Shown here piece after piece: positions 41,840 to 53,392 of a stretch of DNA of 60,282 nt. Below the pieces are notes generated by a model. It made no database searches and had not been told where the DNA came from. It saw only the letters and a program-made list of their open reading frames with translations. The stretch's first letter is position 1. Each line of letters begins with the position of its first letter. Both the position numbers and the translations under genes were made by a program. This stretch comes from Phaeoceros laevis (lineage: Eukaryota; Anthocerotophyta; Anthocerotopsida; Notothyladales), in assembly GCA_049999765.1 (NCBI GenBank), contig JBNGIQ010006038.1, positions 56,491-116,772 of the forward strand, in the 5' to 3' direction.

Positions 41840-42916
41840 TTACTTTTGGTATGAACTCTCACTGACACAAGAAGAGTAAAGGCTTGAAGTTATTCTTCGT
41901 ATGAAGTCCGCCGTGCACATATTTGGTGGCAGTTTGGCATAGATGTTGGGAGATACCACATCGAATGGAATTGGAGGAATATTTCTCCAATCCTCCATGA
42001 TGGGTGGCGGCACATCTATGCATTTGTTCATCTCTGAATCAAAAGTATCGGACGACATGTTCTCCACTTGTAACAATTCTCCAAATTCGTCATCTAGTGC
42101 CGCTTCAAATTCTAGAGCAGAGTACGGTCCACTACAAGCAAATAATAAAGCTTGTTCTTCATTTTCTTCTATGATTGTAGAAGTTCTAGGTGTCAGCTCA
42201 CGACGAGGTAGCTCTTCTGTACACCTTCGCAGCTCACACTGAAATTTTTCCATGGGCCTACTTTTGCCTGTGTTATTGTTGGTTTTTGTTGTAGTTCCCA
42301 CTGAGCTACGAACATTAATTGCAACAGAAACATACTTCAAAATTAAGGTCCGCATTATTTCTGCGAGCACAATTGCAGTCCCCAAAGCCAATATCTGGAC
42401 AGTGAAATCTTTCTGGAGATGGCATATTGCTTTCTCCACATTGGATGCGATACTTGACTTTGACATCGTTGCTTTCACCATTATCACAAATTGAAACACT
42501 TCAGAATCTTCATCTTCTGGAGGACTGTATTCTATGCTACACTCCATGCAACCGTTCATGTGATCTTCCTTCCTCCGGACACGGAGAAGATCCTCTAGTT
42601 CCTCGATCAAGCCCGACAAATCTCCCCTCTTGACTTGGTTTTTTATTTTCTTCCCGTTCACGCAGTGGTTAGGATCTGTAAGTATATTCCTATCTAGCCT
42701 CCTCACTCCTTCAGTGATGCTTTCTTGTAACGGCCGTCTTCCTTTTCCTCTGAGACGTTTGGATGACTGCATGGTGTTCCAATCTAACCGCATCCCTTCC
42801 TCAGTGTTGTTTTCTTCTAACGAGTGTCTTCCTTTCACTGTCAGACGTGTTGATGACTGTCTTCGCTTTACACTGAGCTTGCCAGCTCCACCACCTCCCC
42901 TTACCAATGGGCCCAT
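41840..42916 (-). CDS. Alba-like domain protein with duplicated basic N-terminus
   Basis: A 358-codon intronless frame from an ATG. Around residues 145-210 the pattern SSIASNVEKAICHLQKDF, VQILALGTAIVLAEIMR and YVSVAINV resembles the Alba DNA/RNA-binding fold (lysine/serine near the start, ALGxAI, then a helix). Alba proteins bind RNA or DNA in plants. The N-terminal 75 residues are basic and contain two diverged copies of a 30-residue unit (SSTRLTVKGRHSLEEN..., SSKRLRGKGRRPLQES...). The C-terminus is acidic (ALDDEFGELLQVE). The Alba call rests on pattern only and could be wrong; otherwise it is a lineage-specific protein. An assembly gap lies 240 bp upstream. Confidence 0.5.
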   Translation of the reverse strand: MGPLVRGGGGAGKLSVKRRQSSTRLTVKGRHSLEENNTEEGMRLDWNTMQSSKRLRGKGRRPLQESITEGVRRLDRNILTDPNHCVNGKKIKNQVKRGDLSGLIEELEDLLRVRRKEDHMNGCMECSIEYSPPEDEDSEVFQFVIMVKATMSKSSIASNVEKAICHLQKDFTVQILALGTAIVLAEIMRTLILKYVSVAINVRSSVGTTTKTNNNTGKSRPMEKFQCELRRCTEELPRRELTPRTSTIIEENEEQALLFACSGPYSALEFEAALDDEFGELLQVENMSSDTFDSEMNKCIDVPPPIMEDWRNIPPIPFDVVSPNIYAKLPPNMCTADFIRRITSSLYSSCVSESSYQK

Positions 42917-43717
42917 TGTGCATCAAGCTTGAACTTTAAGTATTTTGCTTGATACTAGCGTCCCCAGAGCTGCTCAAGTCATCCCCAGAGCTGCTCAAGT
43001 CATCCTTGCTGAATCGTCACCCATGTGCTCTTCCTCTCTCATTATGTTTGAGCTCCTTTACATAAGGAGGACAAGTCTAAACTTGGTGTGCTAAGCTTAA
43101 CTTAGCGTAGTTGTTGTGGTAACTCAACATAGAAGGTGGGATAGTAAGTTACGANNNNNNNNNNTAGTTGTTGTGGTAACTCAACATAGAAGGTGGGATA
43201 GTAAGTTACGATTGGTAAGACCATAGACTGCAATTTCTCATATAGGCCGTCGGTCGTGCAGTGGAAGAGAGCCGCTGACCACGTTTGCTTCTACCTGGTT
43301 CATGGAACTCATGCCACTTAAGAAAGCGGTCACACCTTAGTCTACCAGTCAAAAGAAATGTGTCAATCATCCATAACACCAAACCAGAAACTACCTCAGA
43401 ATCCTGGAGACATGCTGAATGCACTGAGCTAAGTGCCGTCACTATCTCCTAGTAGTGCTTCAGTGCACACCCTGCACGTAAGATGAAACAAATTAGGTAG
43501 CACGAATCAGATACAAGAGGAGTCGACTTAAGCAGTGTTAAGTCACAGGCACATGAATATTCTCTCGAAGACACTAACCTCTGTGTCAGGATAGCCTGCT
43601 GGTGAGGATCCCAAGCTCTGCTGCAAGTCGACTAACCTTCGACCAGTCATGTGGTGTTCCTCTCTTCTGTCAGAGCAGTCAGTCATTGCCTGTTCATTCT
43701 TCAAACGCTCTTGGTTC
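42917..43717. other. Intergenic with a 10-base assembly gap
   Basis: Unknown bases occupy 43155-43164. The 47 bp before the gap (43108-43154) and after it (43165-43211) are identical, starting TAGTTGTTGTGGTAACTCAA. This suggests two contigs placed end to end although they overlap. No gene is recognised. Confidence 0.85.
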
Positions 43718-46700
43718 TTAGGGCCCTACAGCGAACGTATGCAGGACTCCCCCGATGTCAGTCCACCAACATTTTCCTGGCTTTTTCCAGGCTCGTGCTT
43801 TTATTCTCCTTGCCTGAATCTCGTCTGCATCTTCTTGCATGTCAGCAGCCGTGTAAATATTTGACATCAAAACATATGCTGCAGCATCATGTTTATCCAA
43901 CCAGACCGCACAATCAAACGCTTGTCTTCCAAGCCCCACATTATTCCACTTCTGACAGGCACCCAAGATACTCTTCCACACGTCAGCATGGGGCGTGAAA
44001 GGCATAATCTTCACCATTTCCATTGCCTTCTCCAAGTGGCCTGCACGGCCAAGCAGATCAACCATGCAAGTGTAGTGGTCAATGGTTGGGCTGATGTCAT
44101 AGTCCTTACTCATAGATTCGAAGTACCTATGACCTTTGTCCACAAGGCCTACATGACTGCAGAGAGTGAGAACACTAAGGAATGTGATGTGACTTGGCTG
44201 TATGCCTTCTAAACTCATCCTCTCAAACAGATCGAAGACAATATCACTCTCCCCTTGGCGGGCATATCCTGCAAGCAATGCATTCCATGTCACAACATCT
44301 TTTGTTGACAGCGCATCAAATGTTCGCTGCGCATCAAGCATGCTCCCACATTTACCATACATGTCTATGAGACTACTTGCCACGAATGCATCAGTACCCT
44401 CAGGTCTAGTTTTCAAAATTAGTTCATGAATTTCCTTCCCCTTATTCAGTTCTGCCGCAGAACTGCAAGCCTTTAGCGCTGCAATATATGTCCTGTCATC
44501 TGGAACCACACCTTCCATGTGCATCCGTGCATACAATTTCAAAGCCTCTTCACCCTCTCTCACCTGAGCATACCCCAAGATGATGGCATTCCAGGAAGAC
44601 ACATCGCGATTGAGCATTTCTTCAAACACCTGCCTAGCATCCACCAAGCTCCCACATCTGGCATAGGCATCCAGCAACATTGTTTCCACAAATACAGCTG
44701 CTACAGAGTTTATCTTCGTTAGTTGTGAGTGGATAGTTCTGACTTGCTCCAGGCAATGTCGTTGCACTAGTGGATCGTTGGTTACATTACCTTTGTCCAT
44801 CGCAGCCAAGCTAATGCAAGCCTTGAGAGCACCGACAAACGTACGGTCATCTGGTACCACACCTTCCTGTTGCATCCGTATAAACAATCTCAAAGCCTCT
44901 TCACCCTCCCTAATCAGGGCATACCCCGTGATCATGGCATTCCAAGGAACCACACTTCGATGTTGCATCTTCTCAAAGACATGCCTTGCGTTCTGCAGGC
45001 TCCCACATTTTGCATACACATCCACCAACATAGTTTCCACAAAAGCATCTGCATCAGACCCACTCTTCACAATGAGCGAATGGATGCTTTTGACTTGCCC
45101 AAGGCACTGTTGTTTCACAAAAGTTCCATCAACTTCCTTTCCATCTTCCAACACGGCTAGGCTACTGTAAGCCTTCAAAACACTAACAAATGTTCGGCCA
45201 TTTGGCACAACACCTTCCTGCTGCATCTGGTTGTACAACTGCAGAGCCTCTTTAGCTTCTTCCTTTTCAGCGTACCCCAAGATCATGGCATTCCAGGAGA
45301 CCACATTACGCTGTGGCATCTTATCAAAAATATGCCGAGCATCCACCAGGCTCCCACATTTTCCATAAGCATCCACCAGCATAGTCCCTACAAACACATT
45401 TGATTGAGTCCCTTTCTTCATGACATCTGAGTGAATGGCCCTGACATGCATCAAACACCGTGCCTGCAGACGTTTAACATCAGCTCCACTCTCCCCCTCC
45501 AAATTTAGCATGCTACTGCAAGCCTTCAGTGCACTGAGGAATGTTCGATCATCTGGTACTACACCTTCTTGTTGCATCTGTGCATATAGCTGCAAAGCCC
45601 CTTCCCCCTCTCCCAACTGGCTGCACCCCAATATCATCGCATTCCAGGAGGCAACATTCCGAAGAACCATGTTATCGAAGACAAGCCTAGCATCTATCAG
45701 GCTCCCACATTTTGCATACACATCCACCAACACGGTCCCAATAAACACACCCAACCCAGACCCAGTCTTCATTGCTTGTGAGTGGATGGCTCGCACTTCC
45801 TCCAGACAACGCTCTCTTACAGTCGTACGATCACCTTCACTCCGCTCTTCTGATGTTGCCAGGCTACCGCATGCCTTCAGTACACCAACATATGTTCGGT
45901 CATCTGGAATTACACCTTTCTGCTGCATTTGTGCAAACAACTGCAAAGCCTCGTCACCAAATCCCATCTGGACGTACCCCAAAATCATAGAGTTCCAGGA
46001 GACCACATCACGCTGAGGCATCGTCTCAAAAACACTCTTGGCATCCAGGATGCTCCCACATTTTGCATACACATCCACCAGCATGTTTCCCACGTGGAGC
46101 ACTGACCACACCCCAGTTTCGATCACCTCAGCATGAATCTGCCTGGTACTTTCAAGGTCCTGTAAGCTACTGCACGCCTTCAAGGCAGCGACGAAGGTGT
46201 ATGAGCTAGGTTTGACGCCAGACTCTCGCATTTCATAATAGATCCTGAGAGCTTGCCTATCTTGCCCACACCTCATCTGTTTCGAAATGTGTGAGGTCCA
46301 AAGAAATGTATCTTGTTGATGTGACTTCAACTCTACAGCATTGCTAGTTCTGGATTTACCAGATAAGTTAGAGCCACTTATCAAGCTGCCTCCGTCAGGT
46401 GCTTTGGATGTCTTCCTATCTCCACATTGAGATACCCTGTTTGGCGTACTCCGTTCATGAATCCACAATGCCTTCTCCTTGTCTCTAACATATGGAGCCT
46501 TCAGGTGCAGCTGCAATGCAAAAACCTCCGCAAGTTAAACGCACCCACAGACGTGCTGACAAATGCTTTGATTACAAGAAATATACCTTGCTACTCAGAC
46601 TGGTGTTTTTGTCATACCACCACTCTGTCCGGTCTTTGAAGTACTTGTGCCATCTTTGCTCTGCACTTACCCGAGTGCCTGCTGACGCCAAATCTATCAA

Positions 46701-46965
46701 TATAGTTCGAGGGTTAAGCCACGGTGAAGCCAGGACAGCCAGCAATGCAATTAAGCCAAACCAAGCCTTTGACAAAGTGGAAAACCTGGTATATTTACTA
46801 CCACCTTCAACTCGACCAATTTCAGCATGTGCTTGGCAGGCATAAGTCTTGGATTCCTGCAAACTGCTCAGCTTGGTTTGCACCCAAGCAGAGTTCAACT
46901 GCGTATCAATCCACAAACCTTCCCCTCTCGCTGAATGCCGAAAACCCGGTTCTGTTGGAAATTCC
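43718..46965 (-). CDS. PLS-class PPR protein with tandem PDF motifs, partial 5' end
   Basis: The main exon, 43718-46510, and an upstream exon, 46587-46965, join in phase 0 across a 76-bp intron (AGCAAG|GTATAT ... TTGCATTGCAG). The upstream exon starts after an acceptor (TTGTTTCAG), so at least one more 5' exon with the start codon is missing. The N-terminus holds one PDF-type motif (EPGFRHSARGEGLWIDTQ, then WVQTKL) and a second one split by the intron (WHKYFKDRTEWWYDKN, then KALWIHERSTP). This mirrors the tandem PDF motifs of OSB proteins. About eight PLS modules follow; four L motifs have an insertion of about 15 residues, for example EDGKEVDGTFVKQQCLGQ. It ends KKPGKCWWTDIGG shortly after the E2 region, without a deaminase domain. 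Confidence 0.87.
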
Positions 46966-47671
46966 CTGAAACAATTGTATACTCAGCACCTGTGAGTTCC
47001 GACGCTATGCTGAGACTGGAAGCTGCAGGGCAACCCACCGTCGTTTGTCTGTTTTACCACCCTCAGGTGGAATCTTCAAAAACCTTGCTTTATTGATGTT
47101 CCGCCCACCTTGCAGAATCTGCAAGACACCACAATGAGAGGCTCATATTCCGAAATTGAGCTCAATTACGACACTTCCCTGCACAGAGGCATTTGCTACT
47201 TCGGCTTGTGCCACTTTCTATTGCACATATGCAGACGGTTGCCACCTTTTGTTTCTTAGCAGCCTTGGCTACCACCACCATGGGGGCGGACAGCCTGAAG
47301 GGCATAGCGATATTCCACCTCGTCAAGCTGCTTGAGGCAGCTTATTTGCGTCGAATTACTGGTAGTCTGAGACTCGAATATGGGAAGACAACCAATTTGT
47401 GATGTCCTCGTGTCTGAAAACAACAAAACAACGTGCAACAAGACGTCGGTCGAACTGCGATGCTCTAGACTACGAACTGTTGAGAGCCAGAAGTCGCGAT
47501 GTGTAGCAATCAGTAACGTTTTTTCGAAAATGATGAAAATGATGATCCCGATAGTTCAAGGCTTCAAGCACATGGTCGCAAAGGCGGCCTGTGAATAACA
47601 GAAAGGAATGACTCAAGCTACATTTCGACGGCATCAAGATTTCACTAATGCCACCATGCTCTAAAGAGACT
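46966..47671. other. Probable 5' exon(s) of the PPR gene, unresolved
   Basis: On the minus strand an open block near 47030-47115 encodes ILQGGRNINKARFLKIPPEG and KTDKRRWVAL after an acceptor-like TTGCAG. It could be an upstream exon of the PDF-PPR gene or a separate small gene. Splice sites linking it to 46965 could not be fixed. Confidence 0.3.
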
Positions 47672-48919
47672 TTACAAGCCTGGACCTCCATAGAGAAGAT
47701 TAGTTCCTTGGTCAGTCTTGTACTGGACTTGAGTTGCATAGCGACTCGCGTCTGATGTGAATGGGACGAGGTTGTTAGCATCCTGCCGGTTGAGAGCACC
47801 ATCCACAGAGCTAATGCCGTTGTGTGATGCGGCTCGGGTGGTGCCTGCAGAGGGAAAAAATCCACTACCCATGTCCGTGCCCGAGTTTGGAGCAGTGAGG
47901 CAAACCTCTCCACCCCATTGGATCCATTGGGCTGACCTTTGCAAATTGCCGAAAAGAAAAGCTGGCCAGTATCCCACCCAGATGCCATCGATCTGCAACC
48001 ACCAAGATAATGGATCCTTGTACACCAGAAACTTCCGGTAGACTGAAGAGCCTGGTGATGAAATCCCACTCATAGTCCCGCCTAGGACCACAAGAGGACT
48101 TACCTGGACGAATGCTGGGCATCGCAAGTTGTAACACCCTGTTCGAAGATAAGCATCTGAAGTCCAGTAGATGAAAAGATGCGGTTTGTAGTCACCTGTT
48201 AGAAGAGGATACACCTGCCATCCAACTTCAACTGTGTTGATGCTGCTGCCAGTACCAGCCCCCACCCACATCTGGGAGAGGCTGAAATCCAAATCCGAAG
48301 CAACATATGGAGCCCATATGCTCATATAGGACATGGCACCAGAGAAAGTTCCCGAAGCCTGCACAATTGCATACTGGTGACTGCTGAACACGCTTGCCGG
48401 CTCAAGCTTTGCATTTTTGTTGAACAAGCTGTCAAGAGGTGATTGAACAAAGGAGCTGGGGGGGTACTTCCTATGAGACAAGTCTGGTGAACCAAAGCTC
48501 TGCACATGCTGCCTCATGACGCGCAACACTGGGATGGTTCCTAATGGGCAACTAGCTTTCTCAACTTGGAAGGTCTGCCACTTGGGCGCCTTGTAAGGGG
48601 CACTGCGAGAGGCTACACGGAAAGGTGGTTGGGTCAGAATTGTATGGTTTTTCATCAGAGGGTGTTGCATAGTCAGCTGGTCTTCTATTCTGACACAGTC
48701 TACGGTGCTACCATCAGAAAGAACGTGGGACTCAACAAAAGGACGGTTCACAGAGCTCAGATACTTTTCCAGTTCCAGATTTTGGTAAGCAGCCTCGCCC
48801 TCCTTCATTGGCTCCTGGTTGGCACTACTCCCTTCCTCGGTCAGTGGACGCCCATGGACTTGGGCTTGAGCATGGAAAAACAGCAGCACAAGACAGACCC
48901 ACATCTTCCTAAGTTCCAT
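47672..48919 (-). CDS. Neprosin-family protein (DUF4409 + DUF239), secreted
   Basis: A 415-residue intronless frame from an ATG. A signal peptide (MELRKMWVCLVLLFFHAQAQ) is followed by the neprosin activation domain with DGSTVDCVRIEDQ and HPLMKNHTI (residues 68-93). The neprosin domain spans about 180-412. Its two key glutamates appear present at E231 (TVEVGWQVYP) and E338 (IQWGGEVC). Neprosin is a glutamic endopeptidase that cuts after proline; the same family includes many plant proteins without proven activity. It would act in the apoplast or vacuole after removal of the propeptide. Four cysteines near GCYNLRCPAF fit the family. Confidence 0.92.
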   Translation of the reverse strand: MELRKMWVCLVLLFFHAQAQVHGRPLTEEGSSANQEPMKEGEAAYQNLELEKYLSSVNRPFVESHVLSDGSTVDCVRIEDQLTMQHPLMKNHTILTQPPFRVASRSAPYKAPKWQTFQVEKASCPLGTIPVLRVMRQHVQSFGSPDLSHRKYPPSSFVQSPLDSLFNKNAKLEPASVFSSHQYAIVQASGTFSGAMSYMSIWAPYVASDLDFSLSQMWVGAGTGSSINTVEVGWQVYPLLTGDYKPHLFIYWTSDAYLRTGCYNLRCPAFVQVSPLVVLGGTMSGISSPGSSVYRKFLVYKDPLSWWLQIDGIWVGYWPAFLFGNLQRSAQWIQWGGEVCLTAPNSGTDMGSGFFPSAGTTRAASHNGISSVDGALNRQDANNLVPFTSDASRYATQVQYKTDQGTNLLYGGPGL

Positions 48920-50866
48920 AGAAGACCCGAGTTTGCAAAGTTGTTGATGGCTAGCAAGAAGAAAGCTTGCAAATATTCGAGGAAATTGCCCAACACCTGC
49001 ATAACCTCTCCGTGGTCAGAGATGGACAACAAAAAATTCGGGGAGCAGAGAAATATTCATCAGACAAAGCGCACTCAATAATGGAACATACCGTTGCGAA
49101 ATGTAGCTGGAAGACGTCTTCGCTCGGGCAAACATGGATGTGCTGAGAGTTAGCACTGAGCCCCCCAAATTCACACCTCCGGATGACCTGCTCAGCTCAA
49201 CACCACATACATCAAGTTGGGCGACGCAAGAACACCAAGAATGCTCCAGGTCAGATGACTACGCTAGGACATAGTAGTGAGCTGATGAAAGAGAGAACTG
49301 CAATAGAAAAGCCAATTGCTCCACCTGCTGGAAGCAAAAGCTAGCAAGCTGTGACGAGCGCTCTACCCAGAAATTGGTCCAGAAGACAGCAAGTATGCTG
49401 TGAGCTGGCCTCCAAGAGCCCGAAGCACTCTGCCTCCGCCGCTATCAATTTCCAACCACAAAAGAACTGCACTCCCGACGACAGGCTTTCATGACCTGCG
49501 CACGCCTCAGAAGGCGGGAACACGACCAGTACGGGAGCACTCCAGGGCACCGCACTGCCTGCTCCAGCAAGTGCACACATGGCCGAGGGACAGACCATCC
49601 GGTTCCGGCCTACAAACGAGCCAAATCCGTGTGTGAAGTCTTGTCTGCGCTCATCTGCCATCTTCCCTCTGGAATCGGCGGGCTTGAGACAATTGCGATC
49701 CGGACTTTGTAGTAAACGGCCCAGATGCCTAGACCAGGCCGCATTCAAATGCAGGCGCTAACTGCAGGTACAGATGGAATGAATGCAGGCGTGTCAGAGA
49801 CACAGACACGTACAGACAGAGTGGTTACAGAGTTCACAGACTGCTAGCTGCCCGGGCCGCGTTTTACCACGAGGTCCACTGTGCCCTCACATGCGGTGCT
49901 TTTCATTTGAGCCAGCCCCAAACGTAGGTGTAAAAAGTGGCGAGCCCTTGTCGTCTTACGCGGGGTTGTTCGTCCTTCTTGCAGCACGTGCCAACGGCTG
50001 GAGCCTTCCGTCGGGACAAGGACAACGTCAGCTACTCTTGCGGACTCGAGGTACAAGAAAGCTCAAGCCGGGTCCTCGAGGTAATCATGGATCCTCTGTC
50101 GCCACCTCCGCCACCTGCTGCCTGAAACTAACTGGAAGAGTCCGGTACAGAATACAGGTTCAACTGCCATGAAGGCAACAGATTTGCACAGTACTACGAT
50201 TACAAGGGCTTAACAACCCATGATTTTCACCAACGGGGCGTGAATATGGCAAATCCGCCCTCTCCTTCCCGGCGGATTCTTCGACAAGGTCGGCACACCA
50301 CACTGATACATATCCTTCATAATCCTGATGCCACATCCAAACATGGGATGTTGAACAAGAAGATTCTTGGCAACAACTGTCCAGAGCTGGCTGAACCTGG
50401 CAGCAACTGCATGTAAACATTCCTCTTGGATAAGCTCACAGCTCTTCCCAGCTGGAGGTGGAACCTCGTCAAATAAACTTCCATCCTTGTCCTTGTGTTG
50501 CCAAATAGCCATGTCCTTTCCTCAGTGTGCCTATTTCCAGCTGTATTCCAGTCTCATGAGCCTGCCTGTATACCCTCGGTGTTGCATTTGGCATGTTGAG
50601 GCACATAAAATCCGCTAGTAATTTCAAGCCGAATGCATGCTTTTCATCAGACACACACTGGCAAAAGCAATTTTCGCCGATGTCGAGGTAGCACGTATTG
50701 CTATAGGCCCATAGCGGGCTTACATTTCTTACATCGTTCTTCAGAACCGTGATGTGGCGAAACCCTCAACCTGTGACAAAACCCTCGAGCCAGAGGGGCC
50801 ACAGTGGACTCTAGAGTTGCTCGACATCGTTCCCCTTTCTCGGCTTGGACAGTCGCTGCGTAGGTC
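48920..50866. other. Intergenic; no gene recognised
   Basis: The left end contains the leader of the neprosin gene. Minus-strand frames at 50210-50512 (100 codons) and 50469-50654 overlap and look partly protein-like (MAIWQHKDKDGSLFDEV; VAKNLLVQHPMFGCG). They may be exons of a small gene or a remnant, but splice sites and family are unclear. Confidence 0.4.
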
Positions 50867-51634
50867 ATGGGGGACTATCACTACGTCTACAAGGACGTGG
50901 AGGGGACAACAACAGAGTGGGATGACATTCAGAGAAAGCTAGGGAATCTCCCAGCCAAGCCTCCCAAGGAGAAGCCTCCGGCATGGGAGCCCGCACTAGA
51001 CGAGAGCTCGTCCCGCAAGGACAAGGACTGGCTGGACAACAAGACGGAGGAGGAGCTGGAAGAGCTGGAGGATGACGCCGGTTTCGACGACGATCGGTTT
51101 ATGGAGGAGTACAGGAAGAAGCGGCTGATGGAGCTCAAGGCCCACGCGAGGAAGGCGAGGTTCGGCTCCGTGATCCCTATCACAGGCTCCGACTTCATCC
51201 GCGAGGTCTCCCAAGCGCCAGCCGATGTGTGGGTGGTTGTGCACCTCTACAAGGACGGGGTCCCGGAGTGCCAAATTCTGGGACAGTGCCTGGAGGAGCT
51301 GGCTGCCAAGTACTCCGGAACCAAGTTCGTGAAGATCGTGTCTACCGACTGTATCAAGGACTACCCTGACTTCAATCTGCCCACTGTGCTGGTTTACAAC
51401 CAGACCAATGTGAAGGCCACGTTGATTGGGATGCACCACTTTGGGGGGAAGAGGTGCACGGCAGAGGATGTTGCCTTCTCCCTGTTGCAAGTAGGGCCTG
51501 TGCTGACAGGACCCGGCGATGATGACGCATCTTCGAGAGAGGTTGTCACACAGAGAGTGAGGAGGGACTTCTTGAAAAAGCTTGTCACCAAGTACGAGCA
51601 GGATGGTTCCGACCAATCCGACGATGAGAGCTAG
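50867..51634 (+). CDS. PLP3: Phosducin-like protein 3 (PLP3)
   Basis: A 255-codon frame from an ATG, intronless. It opens with DYHYVYKDVEGTTTEWDDIQ, the diagnostic start of plant PLP3. An acidic coiled stretch follows (NKTEEELEELEDD), then FMEEYRKKRLMEL, and a thioredoxin-like fold from about residue 90 to 210 with VWVVVHLYKDGVPEC and LPTVLVYNQ. The CxxC redox pair of true thioredoxins is absent, as expected for phosducin-like proteins. The tail is acidic with DQSDDES. Family members act in the cytosol as co-chaperones of the CCT chaperonin in tubulin and actin folding. Confidence 0.95.
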   Translation: MGDYHYVYKDVEGTTTEWDDIQRKLGNLPAKPPKEKPPAWEPALDESSSRKDKDWLDNKTEEELEELEDDAGFDDDRFMEEYRKKRLMELKAHARKARFGSVIPITGSDFIREVSQAPADVWVVVHLYKDGVPECQILGQCLEELAAKYSGTKFVKIVSTDCIKDYPDFNLPTVLVYNQTNVKATLIGMHHFGGKRCTAEDVAFSLLQVGPVLTGPGDDDASSREVVTQRVRRDFLKKLVTKYEQDGSDQSDDES

Positions 51635-53392
51635 CTGATATGTCTCTGAGCTTTCAGGTTTGCGCGGCTTCCTCTTTGGGAGGTGAAATTTGCCATGAGA
51701 CCCTATTGACTGGCCTTTCTGGCAGGAGTGCACTCTTTCCTCAGCTTTTCAACGAACGGCCCGTGTAAGATTGAGGAACAGAAGTGCTTCCCTAATGATG
51801 CTGAAGCCCTCAGTTTGGATTTCTGGCTTGCCAAGGATCCAAGGTAAAGTTTGTTCCTGCCGCTTTGGAAGGGATGGTGCTTACGAGATTGTCAAGCCCC
51901 GGAAGAGCGCCCATACAAGGACAATGCTTCACTGATTGCGGTGGGGAGTCCTTGTTGTGTGGGTCTCTGCCACCGAGTGCATGTAAGTAGGTGCTCAAGG
52001 ATTTGTGGAGGATCCGGCGAAGGACATTCAGTTTTGGTGGCAAGTGTATCAAGGGACACCTGCAAATTGCCTAGAGACATGGTGGCTACTCCATGTGTAG
52101 AGGGACAGACTTAGGAGGTGCACCATGCTTTGGCACCTAGTTGCGATGACAGGCACACTTTAATGATGGACGCTGCAAATTTGAAGGCAGCTACACCTAT
52201 TTGGGCACTACTTTCCCTTATGTTCCTCTACCTAAGAAAGCACTAGGGTAGAAAAGAACATAATCAAAGTGACCAACTCGCTCTCCTAAGAATTATCGAG
52301 CAGCACGAGTTTCATGCAGTGCTCAGAGATCACTTATTCGAGTACAACCAAATTTGATCCAACATAAGCCCTTTCATGCATCATTTCACTGTTGAAGACC
52401 ACACACGAGTCTATGTGATTGGCCTTGACAAATTGCCCGAGTGTCAAGGTGATAGCAACACTCAAACTGGAGACAGACCGGTCAGTTTTGAGTTCTGCTT
52501 CGCTCTCACCCTCCCATTCTTACGAGATCCATACCTCAGACTGAAAGTTCTGTTGTCTGCACTCAAACGCAGAAGGCTTTCCAGACAGAAACAGTCCGCT
52601 GAGCCAAGACAAAAGGCTCATGTGCAATGCTGGTAACACCTGACAAGTGCCAGTAGGACAAAGTCAAAGTTCAGCTTCCCTGTTCTTGAGCAGCATGTTC
52701 TGCAACTGCACGAGACCCTGCCCCTCAAAGGATCCGACCACTTATCTAGCAGGTCCACACTCCAACCCTGACACAAGTTCCCAGGCAAGTGTCTACATCA
52801 ATAGCTGCCGAGCTGTGATGAGGCGGAATATGCAGCTCTTGCTATACTTCCCATCCCGCTCAGAGCATGCATCCAAATGGATCAAGAATTACCGAGAAAA
52901 AGCATTCCGCCTCATCAACTTCATTTCTCCGTAAATGTTTGTCACAGCCGATGTTTTCTAATATCCATATTTGTTCCAACCCTGCGACAGGCTCCAGACC
53001 TCCGGCATTTGAACACACCATAAAACTATCTGCTTCCCGTCCTTCGACAATGCCAAATCCAGAATACCAGGACACAGACAATGATGCACCTGTCGGGAAA
53101 CTCCCTTGTCTCCAGATTGTCTAGAACCGTATCAAACACAAATGCTTTGCCACTATTCGGCCACGATTCGGTCTGCCTTCATCGAACCTACCAGCCCGCG
53201 GATGGCTTCACAAACTGCCTCCGCTTCCCAATAATCCATCTTTTCTTTGCTGTGACCTAATGGCCATCAAACAGTCTGGTGGCCCTGGCCTTTCCAGATT
53301 CTCCCAACGCACGCTCTTCCATGGAGACCCAGCGCAGGTTTGAATCTAGAATAAGCTACAATGGCCTCCATCGCCTTCACCACCAAAGAACC
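51635..53392. other. Intergenic; no gene recognised
   Basis: Convergent 3' ends of PLP3 and the phosphatase-inhibitor gene. The frames between are short and without domains. Confidence 0.6.

Noticed and set aside
43155-43164. Biological tandem repeat around the unknown bases
   Set aside because: Identical flanks directly at a 10-base gap are better explained by unmerged contig ends.
45435-46016. Plus-strand frame of 193 codons in the PPR gene
   Set aside because: It is antisense to repeated PPR codons; similar shadows recur once per PPR module.
50996-51733. Minus-strand frame of 245 codons over PLP3
   Set aside because: It is an antisense shadow of the GC-rich PLP3 coding sequence, with no domain.
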